The position numbers and the translations under genes are program-made. 5,539 nucleotides of DNA from JADJEI01 sp035328465 (GTDB lineage: Bacteria; Bacteroidota; Ignavibacteria; Ignavibacteriales; Ignavibacteriaceae), in NCBI GenBank assembly GCA_035328465.1, contig DAOLIQ010000136.1, forward strand, positions 1-5,539, written 5' to 3'. The notes beneath the pieces are model-generated. The model saw only the letters and a list, made by a program, of their open reading frames with translations, was not told the origin of the DNA and made no database searches. Shown here in pieces: positions 1 to 5,539 of this stretch (position 1 is its first letter; each line of letters opens with the position of its first letter).

Positions 1-115
1 TCGTTGACTGAGTTGGCAAGCCTGTAAATCTCATAAATCTTGCGTATTTGTTCTGCTCAAGACTATGTGCCCCAAAGTATGGGTTTGGAAATACAGTAAT
101 CTTATCAAGATTTTC
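1..115 (-). other. Start of a C-terminal sorting (T9SS type A / FlgD Ig-like) domain, cut by the window edge
   Basis: The last 38 visible residues of the exported protein run from about Glu960 to Thr997. They contain ITVFPNPYFG (965-974), then a Tyr/Arg/Phe-rich strand (KYARFMRFTGLP). In proteins exported by the type IX system of the Bacteroidota/Ignavibacteria group, this pattern of V-x-P-N-P-Y, a short spacer, a strand and then L-P opens a roughly 80-residue immunoglobulin-like domain that usually continues with a Thr-Ile-Arg-Ile-Phe type strand. Only the first third is visible, so the assignment rests on motif recall and the position at the end of a long exported protein. Confidence 0.7.
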
Positions 116-2992
116 TGCACCGGCAGTTGTATTTCCAACTTCTGATTTGGGTAATTTGATTCTAAATTTATCACCGCCTGCTAAACCAGAAAGACCTTTC
201 CAGGAAGATATCCTTATAACTGTTCCAGGTTCTGGTAATTCACCGTCAATAATAAACTGTCCAAATTTGTGAACTGTTTGATTAGCCTGCGTTGATCCTG
301 AAAAATCAGGCAAATCGGCAGGATCAAATCCCTGAGGGCGAACGTCGTAGGCATATATTTCTTCCCATGTTCCATCAGGTTTATGAGTCCACTTATTGTC
401 CCAGATTCCACGACCAGGAGTCGAACGATCTAAATCTAAGATTTTAACAGCAAGCTGATAATCGTCTGAAGGATCCGTAAAATTTCTTCCAACATTCCAA
501 ATTGTAAAAGGAACAGTAGGTTCTTCACTTTGAAAAAATTCAGCAAGTGTATCATTTTTAGTTACGGCTGCGACTAATGCTGGGACATGTCCGCTTAAAT
601 AATACTGCGATGATCCAGTAAATCTTATTTCATAATTGTCGAATCCAAAACCCTGGTTTTTTGAAGGATCCTGCCAATTTAACCTATGTAGTGTTCCTCC
701 TTGCAGGATTCTCCATTTACCAGTGGAATTAAATTGGCTATCAACAATCGCTGGCGGGTCCAGAACTACACCACCTGGACCATTAGATTCTTCAATAGTT
801 TTAACTCGATAAATTGCAGCAGGAATTTCATCTATCTTTTCTAATCCAGTATTTTGAACACTAGCTAATATTCCATCAAACACAAGTTTGTCAAGCAGAC
901 TATCAGATCCAAACGAAGTGAGATTAGAATACAGTGTATCAGTCTTTGTAACGTTTATTATGGAATAGGAAGTGTCACCTTCAACAGCTCCACCAACTAC
1001 AGAAATTTCATATTCATCACCTGTTACAGCAAGCGGGTCAATTACATAGAAATTAATATTTCCATCCCCGCTACCAGAAACTTGAGTTGCAGTTTCAGAA
1101 TCCCCAGAATTGTTTGAGAGGACAACATCAACTGCCTGTCTACCCGGTCGTATCTCTATTATTTGAGCAGGATTTTCTAAAAATACAGGATCAGAATTGG
1201 GGGAGTAACCGAACGCAGTTACTCCAAAATAGTAAGGTCTTGCGTTAATTAACGGAGTATTATTAATGGCGTCCGTACGGGTTCTATAAAAGTGTGCTAT
1301 GCCGTTATTTGGTAATTCATAAACTGGAGTCTTAACTTGTATTCCACCAACGACTTCATTTTGGGTTATTAAGTCAACTGTGTCGGCAATGTCGAAGATA
1401 CCCAATAAAGTAGGATTGGAACCGGATAAATCAGAAAATTGCCAGACGAGGTAACCTTGAAAAGTATAAGTTGTGTCTTCAAAACCACGACCGTAAATAA
1501 TTGGATCACCTTCATCGTATGCTTCAGAGTTAGGTTCCCAATATAATGTAATTTCGCCATCATTTGTAAACGAACTTACAAAAGGAGCAGCAGGTGAAGG
1601 AGTCAATTTGAAATCAAGATCATAAGCAATTTGAGCTGCTAAATCTTTTCTTTTCAATTCAGTTATACTATTCACATTACTAGTGCCTCGTGCAATCACG
1701 ATTCCAACAACTACCTCTTGAGTGTCCCCAGGAGCCATATCAAATGGTCCAGAGCACATTAAATGCCTTCTGTCACCAGGAACAGTTAGTGCCCAAGTGA
1801 ATTCATTCCATCCCGTCTGTGTGACAGGGTCTCCTGCGAGTACGAACTCAGACTCTTGCTGGGTGTTTGGATCAACAAAAGGATCACCATTCCAAACTTT
1901 TCCACTTAGATAATTATAAAATTGGACTGAACCGGAAGCTACACCTTGTGCTGGATCAGTATAAATCGCACTACCGTTTATATAGAAAGTAAAGGCTGTC
2001 ATTGGTAGATTTCGGTAACCTTTTCTCCATTTGCCCAAAAATTTAGCACTATCCGTAGCACCGGCTGGGACAATAGGACCTTGGAAGAAATCATATCCGA
2101 GAGCAGGTGGATTTGGACCATAAGCTTGCTCATCATCGTTATCGCCATTATAAGTATATCCAAGACTAAGCACTGTATCGCAGCCAGTATAATCATCGCC
2201 TGCGTTACCTAAATCAGTATCAGACCAGTACCCCAATATAACATCTTTAAGCACTAAATTTCCTTTGTTAATCAAGACATACTTTTTAAAGATCATATCT
2301 CCCAGATCACCGGTTTTGTTAAAAGCAAATACTGTAGTTTGCTGCTCAAGACCCATTGGAAGGGTACCATAAGTGAAAGTACTTCTCGTGGGGTCTAAAT
2401 CATTTGAAACAAACCATAAGACTTCATCACCAATAAATTGAGGTTGATCAACGCCTCGAGTAAAAATTCCATCTCCGTCAATATCATCCCAGGGTGCCCC
2501 ATCTTCAACGGGCCATTCATTATAGTCCTTTTCATAAGCATCCCTAACAGGACCAGGAGCTAAAAGCTCCCAACCTTTTCTTATTTTATAAACACGATAT
2601 TTAGTAAGGCTTGGATCATCCGCTGTTCCGTCAGACAGGATTTTACCAGCTTGTAAACCTTGTCGGTAAACTGATCCATTAACCCTCACTTCACGGCCTA
2701 TTTTGGCACCCCAGATAAAACCATCTTCATAGATGGCACCAATAGTGGCGTTATCACCGCCAGGCCATAAAAATCCCTGAGTATTTCCTGTAATTGGGTT
2801 TAGTGAACCAAGTCCATTATTACCCACCCACATAAAGCATTGGTTTACTGATATCCAATTATAGTTATCATTTATATTAGTTTTTGATAGTTTTGATTTA
2901 TCTTTATCCTTTTCCTTGGGGGTAAATCCAAGAGAGAGAATACCAAAAACCAAAACAATTGACATCAAAAAGATAATTTTTTTATTATTCAT
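1..2992 (-). CDS. Large exported multidomain protein with probable T9SS-type C-terminal sorting domain, 3' end outside the window
   Basis: One frame is open from the ATG at 2990-2992 to the left edge: 997 codons with no stop and no frameshift. The start is supported by GGAGAG six to seven bases upstream and by an N-terminal signal peptide: NNKK, then a hydrophobic stretch at residues 6-24. A Lys/Asp/Ser-rich linker (26-38) follows. There is no lipobox cysteine, so it is not a lipoprotein. The body is rich in aromatic residues, Gly, Asp and Thr, with predicted beta structure: an N-terminal region (44-260) holding a DxDGDG acidic loop at 170-175; a conserved-looking segment with PGDRR (405-409) and GPFDMAPGDTQEVVVG (415-430); a fibronectin-III-like domain (about 466-600, ending YYFGVTAFGY); a DPLAVTGDEYEISV segment (652-665); and another beta-sandwich-like region (about 755-890; W773, VPFTIWNVG 827-835). 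VFPNPYFG (967-974) looks like the start of a type A sorting / FlgD-like domain, so perhaps 60-80 residues are missing. No catalytic motif was recognised and the function is unknown. It is likely co-transcribed with the receptor upstream. Confidence 0.9.
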   Translation of the reverse strand, partial: MNNKKIIFLMSIVLVFGILSLGFTPKEKDKDKSKLSKTNINDNYNWISVNQCFMWVGNNGLGSLNPITGNTQGFLWPGGDNATIGAIYEDGFIWGAKIGREVRVNGSVYRQGLQAGKILSDGTADDPSLTKYRVYKIRKGWELLAPGPVRDAYEKDYNEWPVEDGAPWDDIDGDGIFTRGVDQPQFIGDEVLWFVSNDLDPTRSTFTYGTLPMGLEQQTTVFAFNKTGDLGDMIFKKYVLINKGNLVLKDVILGYWSDTDLGNAGDDYTGCDTVLSLGYTYNGDNDDEQAYGPNPPALGYDFFQGPIVPAGATDSAKFLGKWRKGYRNLPMTAFTFYINGSAIYTDPAQGVASGSVQFYNYLSGKVWNGDPFVDPNTQQESEFVLAGDPVTQTGWNEFTWALTVPGDRRHLMCSGPFDMAPGDTQEVVVGIVIARGTSNVNSITELKRKDLAAQIAYDLDFKLTPSPAAPFVSSFTNDGEITLYWEPNSEAYDEGDPIIYGRGFEDTTYTFQGYLVWQFSDLSGSNPTLLGIFDIADTVDLITQNEVVGGIQVKTPVYELPNNGIAHFYRTRTDAINNTPLINARPYYFGVTAFGYSPNSDPVFLENPAQIIEIRPGRQAVDVVLSNNSGDSETATQVSGSGDGNINFYVIDPLAVTGDEYEISVVGGAVEGDTSYSIINVTKTDTLYSNLTSFGSDSLLDKLVFDGILASVQNTGLEKIDEIPAAIYRVKTIEESNGPGGVVLDPPAIVDSQFNSTGKWRILQGGTLHRLNWQDPSKNQGFGFDNYEIRFTGSSQYYLSGHVPALVAAVTKNDTLAEFFQSEEPTVPFTIWNVGRNFTDPSDDYQLAVKILDLDRSTPGRGIWDNKWTHKPDGTWEEIYAYDVRPQGFDPADLPDFSGSTQANQTVHKFGQFIIDGELPEPGTVIRISSWKGLSGLAGGDKFRIKLPKSEVGNTTAGAENLDKITVFPNPYFGAHSLEQNKYARFMRFTGLPTQST
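2921..2992 (-). other. Sec signal peptide coding segment of the exported protein
   Basis: Residues 1-24 have a short basic start (Asn-Asn-Lys-Lys) followed by a hydrophobic core of Ile, Leu, Val, Phe and Met running to Leu21-Gly22-Phe23-Thr24. The cleavage site is not a clean Ala-X-Ala but should fall near residues 22-25, just before the charged linker beginning PKEKDKDK. No cysteine is near the site, so lipid anchoring is unlikely. Export to the periplasm by Sec is expected, with a further step across the outer membrane if the C-terminal sorting domain is real. Confidence 0.8.
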
Positions 2993-2996
2993 TTTT

Positions 2997-3002
2997 CTCT
3001 CC
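2997..3002 (-). promoter_or_regulatory. Ribosome binding site of the exported protein gene
   Basis: On the minus strand the bases GGAGAG lie four bases before the ATG at 2992 (GGAGAG-AAAA-ATG), a near-ideal Shine-Dalgarno sequence at normal spacing. This fixes the start at 2992 over the in-frame ATG at codon 10, which would lose the basic N-terminus of the signal peptide. It sits inside the 25-base gap after the receptor stop codon. That gap has room for neither a terminator hairpin nor an obvious promoter, which supports one transcript for both genes. Confidence 0.8.
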
Positions 3003-3017
3003 ATATTGATGTAATTA

Positions 3018-5539
3018 TTAATAATCTAACCTTAAACCAAGTCTAATTTGTCTTGGTGTTCCAAAATTTCCAGAATTATATATGGAAGCAAGATATAACG
3101 CTTTATATGTATCAGCAGCTTCCTGACCGTGGGTAACCAAGTAATTTTGATAGACTGCACTTCCTTCTGGGCTTGCAAGCCATCCATCATCAATTGGGTC
3201 TCCACTGGTGCCAAAAACACCGATTACATTTTTAATATCAAGCAGATTTATTACCCATAGATAAATATTAAGATCTAACGGGCCGAGAGAAAATGATTTA
3301 TCAATTTTCGCGTCTAATTGAAAATTCCAAGGTGTAACAGAAGAATTCAATGCTTCCAAGGGGGTACGAGCATTTCCAAAACCTTCGAATCTTGTATAGT
3401 TGAAACCACTATTGAAGCTAAACAACAAATTTAATCCAAAATTTGAAAGGATCTGGCTCCCCATTACTTCCGGTCCATCTGAATCAGCAAATCTGAAATC
3501 AAGATTGATTGAGCCCCTATGCGTTTGATTAAAAGTCAATGGCGCAATTTGTAAAGGAAAGAATGGAGTTGAGGTTGGTGACTGCCAAATGACTCTACCA
3601 GCTTCGTTTGGAGTTGATCCAGTACCTTGAGCATCTGAATAGGTGTAATCAACTGAAGCTGAAAATCTATTTGTCCTTCTTAAATCGAGTTTAAGTTCAA
3701 CTCCTTTAACAGTTGAAAAGTCTCCATTAACAAGAGCATAGTAAGCGGCATGTGAAGCACCAACCGCAGAACTAATTGTGCGGATTTGAATCTGGTCTTT
3801 AATATCTTTGTAGAAACCAGTGATATCGAAAGCAAAGTTTGATCCCAACTGTTGTTTGAATCCGATTTCATATTGAGTTGTTCTTTCAGGTTTAAGACCA
3901 TAACCAACCGGATTAAGTTCAGCAAAACCACCTTTTATAATATCAGAACTTCTATTTATTCCCAAATAAAGATTTCTTAACTGTGATTGCTGAATAAATT
4001 TGCCATACTGAGCATGGAAAACTGTTTGGTCAGTTACAGGGAACGAGAATCCAAGTCTCGGGCTTACTTGCAAAATTGGATCTAAATCAACTAAAGATGA
4101 GGAGTCAAAAACTCCCTCCGAGTTAAACTGAATATTATGAGGGTCTTTAAATGTTTTAGAATCTGTATTGATATAGTCTAACCTGAACCCAATATTCAAA
4201 ACTAAATCTGTAAACTCCATTTTATCCTGTATATAAAATGCAGAGAAAACAGGATGTTTCGGACCCTCAAGACCATCATTCAACTCATTTCCATAAACAT
4301 CGTATCCATAATTATCAAGCCTATTATATACTTGACGTATGGCACCGTCCGCGATTGCTTTAATATTATCGGCAATTGTAAGTGGTCCGATATTATAATT
4401 ACGAATTGTATAGTAGTTATACTCTCCACCAGTTTTTATTTCATGAACTTTACCTAGTTGATAAAGAAAATTCAATTTTCCACCAAATGACTCGTATCTC
4501 GATTTAGTATAGCCATTGAATGGTCTGTCATATCTTTCAAAACCAAAAGAATATGCTTGCAAATCAGTTGCGGTTTCACCGTCACGTCTAAGTGTGCGGC
4601 CGAACTTCGCATTTTCTATTGAGTCACCATAGGCAGTAATATTATGCTGGAAAACAGGATCCATTTGTACCGCAAAATTATTGAAATAATTAAAAATTAC
4701 ATCATAAAATGCAACAGGACTAATAACATGCGTAATTTTTGCACTTCCGGTAAAAGTATAATTTTGTCTTAAACCAGCACTATTAATTCTATTTATTTCT
4801 GTCCAACCAAAACCATCTCTACTTTCAGTCCAGCGATGATTAACATTTATTTTGATTGAAAATGGATTAATATTCCAATTCAAATTTCCTTGAATTTGAT
4901 AAGTATTGTTCCCATTGTTTAACACAGTACCATTTGGATAGAATACATTTATTGTATCATCCAATCCAGTTTCAGGATTTTTACTTGGAGCATCTGGATC
5001 AACGATATTTTGAAAATTATATTCTCGATAATAACCCGCCGGACTTCTTTGATAAATATTATTTCCAGCAATAAAAAACTTTAAGTCTTTATAAGATGGA
5101 AGCACAGGACCACCGGCAGTAAAAGTGTATTCACTATAACCATAGGCATATCCACCTAGGAACTCTTCGCCTGCATTCGCAAAATTATCTGTAATGCCTT
5201 CAAACCCAAAATTATAGTTCTCAGAGCCAGACCTAGTAGTTGTGCTAATAATACCGCCGTTTGCTCCACCAAATTCAGCTGAATAACCACCCGCCTGAAC
5301 TTGAATTTCCTCAATGGCGTTATTAATCATTCCTGTGGTCGAGCCGCCAGTAACAGGATTTGTTACCAGTACACCATCCACATAAAAAGCAACACCATCT
5401 GAACGACTTCCACGAACATATATATTTCCACCTTGTGTCACTATACCAGCTTGTGTTCCCACAATTGAATTTACACCTCTGATTGGAAGATTTTTAATAT
5501 CTTCCTGATTAACTATGCTGGTTTGATTTGTGGTATTTT
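3018..5539 (-). CDS. TonB-dependent outer-membrane receptor, 5' end outside the window
   Basis: The product is predicted to import a ligand across the outer membrane using energy from TonB-ExbB-ExbD. The visible part is 839 residues plus a TAA stop at 3018-3020. The frame stays open to the right edge, and the 25 residues before the GTG at 5460-5462 still read as plug (NQEDIKNLPIRGVNSIVG). That GTG is therefore not the start; the true start, signal peptide and any TonB box or N-terminal carboxypeptidase-like domain lie beyond 5539. Numbering from 5537, the plug shows IYVRGSRSDG (39-48), YVDGV (52-56) and IEEIQVQAGGYSAEFGG (75-91), ending near residue 104. The rest is a 22-strand-type barrel with GGPV early on and many alternating aromatic strands. 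The C-terminus, IRLGLRLDY, ends in an aromatic residue, as expected of a BAM-recognised last strand. The style matches large Bacteroidota/Ignavibacteria receptors. The ligand is unknown. The family call is secure. Confidence 0.95.
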   Translation of the reverse strand, partial: NTTNQTSIVNQEDIKNLPIRGVNSIVGTQAGIVTQGGNIYVRGSRSDGVAFYVDGVLVTNPVTGGSTTGMINNAIEEIQVQAGGYSAEFGGANGGIISTTTRSGSENYNFGFEGITDNFANAGEEFLGGYAYGYSEYTFTAGGPVLPSYKDLKFFIAGNNIYQRSPAGYYREYNFQNIVDPDAPSKNPETGLDDTINVFYPNGTVLNNGNNTYQIQGNLNWNINPFSIKINVNHRWTESRDGFGWTEINRINSAGLRQNYTFTGSAKITHVISPVAFYDVIFNYFNNFAVQMDPVFQHNITAYGDSIENAKFGRTLRRDGETATDLQAYSFGFERYDRPFNGYTKSRYESFGGKLNFLYQLGKVHEIKTGGEYNYYTIRNYNIGPLTIADNIKAIADGAIRQVYNRLDNYGYDVYGNELNDGLEGPKHPVFSAFYIQDKMEFTDLVLNIGFRLDYINTDSKTFKDPHNIQFNSEGVFDSSSLVDLDPILQVSPRLGFSFPVTDQTVFHAQYGKFIQQSQLRNLYLGINRSSDIIKGGFAELNPVGYGLKPERTTQYEIGFKQQLGSNFAFDITGFYKDIKDQIQIRTISSAVGASHAAYYALVNGDFSTVKGVELKLDLRRTNRFSASVDYTYSDAQGTGSTPNEAGRVIWQSPTSTPFFPLQIAPLTFNQTHRGSINLDFRFADSDGPEVMGSQILSNFGLNLLFSFNSGFNYTRFEGFGNARTPLEALNSSVTPWNFQLDAKIDKSFSLGPLDLNIYLWVINLLDIKNVIGVFGTSGDPIDDGWLASPEGSAVYQNYLVTHGQEAADTYKALYLASIYNSGNFGTPRQIRLGLRLDY

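Noticed and set aside
48..272. Short plus-strand open frame of 74 codons
   Set aside because: It lies fully antisense to the exported protein gene, has no ribosome binding site that I can see, and its product looks like no protein family.
1369..1563. Minus-strand frames of about 64 codons within the exported protein gene (here, and at 214-411 and 1999-2196)
   Set aside because: All are in a different phase from the continuous 997-codon frame, which has a signal peptide, a ribosome binding site and recognisable domain patterns.
1722..1913. Short plus-strand open frame of 63 codons
   Set aside because: It is antisense to the conserved-looking GPFDMAPGDTQEVVV part of the exported protein, and its composition follows from that strand.
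1..2992. SusD-like lipoprotein as the receptor partner
   Set aside because: The signal peptide has no lipobox cysteine, and the mature sequence looks beta-rich with fibronectin-like segments rather than helical TPR-like.
2993..3017. Possible terminator or promoter between the two genes
   Set aside because: The 25-base gap holds no inverted repeat with a T-run and no convincing -35/-10 pair; only the ribosome binding site is supported.
3680..3931. Minus-strand 83-codon frame inside the receptor gene
   Set aside because: It overlaps the well-supported receptor frame in another phase, and its Leu-rich product is a typical out-of-frame shadow.
4254..4457. Plus-strand frame with a hydrophobic, membrane-like product of 67 residues
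   Set aside because: The Ile-rich product is a by-product of AT-rich antisense reading of barrel strands; there is no ribosome binding site and no sign of its own coding constraint.

Overview
The window is AT-rich and holds parts of two large genes, both on the minus strand and read from high to low coordinates. It has almost no non-coding DNA. The upstream gene enters from the right edge (5539) and ends at 3018. It encodes an outer-membrane TonB-dependent receptor: the end of the plug domain followed by a complete beta-barrel. After only 25 bases, a second reading frame starts at 2992 behind a good ribosome binding site. It stays open to the left edge (position 1), giving at least 997 residues. 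It encodes a large exported, multi-domain beta-rich protein with a signal peptide and fibronectin-III-like segments. What looks like the start of a C-terminal type IX secretion (T9SS) / FlgD-like sorting domain lies exactly at the window edge.

The organism is most likely a member of the Fibrobacteres-Chlorobi-Bacteroidetes group. An Ignavibacteria-like lineage, or a relative such as Marinimicrobia or Calditrichota, fits best. This is inferred from the FPNP-type C-terminal sorting motif, the style of TonB receptor (GGPV after the plug, a long linker before the last strand, a terminal aromatic), the AT-rich coding, and my recollection of similar secreted proteins in those groups. No sequence search was possible.

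Layout: 1-2992, secreted protein, 3' end outside the window; 2993-3017, short spacer with the ribosome binding site; 3018-5539, receptor, 5' end outside the window. No RNA genes, mobile elements, CRISPR arrays, terminators or credible plus-strand genes were seen.

The tight spacing suggests the two genes are co-transcribed. A reasonable but unproven reading is that the receptor and the exported protein act together at the cell surface. The layout recalls SusC/SusD pairs, but the second protein has no lipoprotein signal and does not resemble SusD, so it is not a standard Sus unit. The substrate cannot be told from the sequence. No clearly new system is visible; the most interesting item is the large uncharacterised exported protein and its coupling to the receptor.
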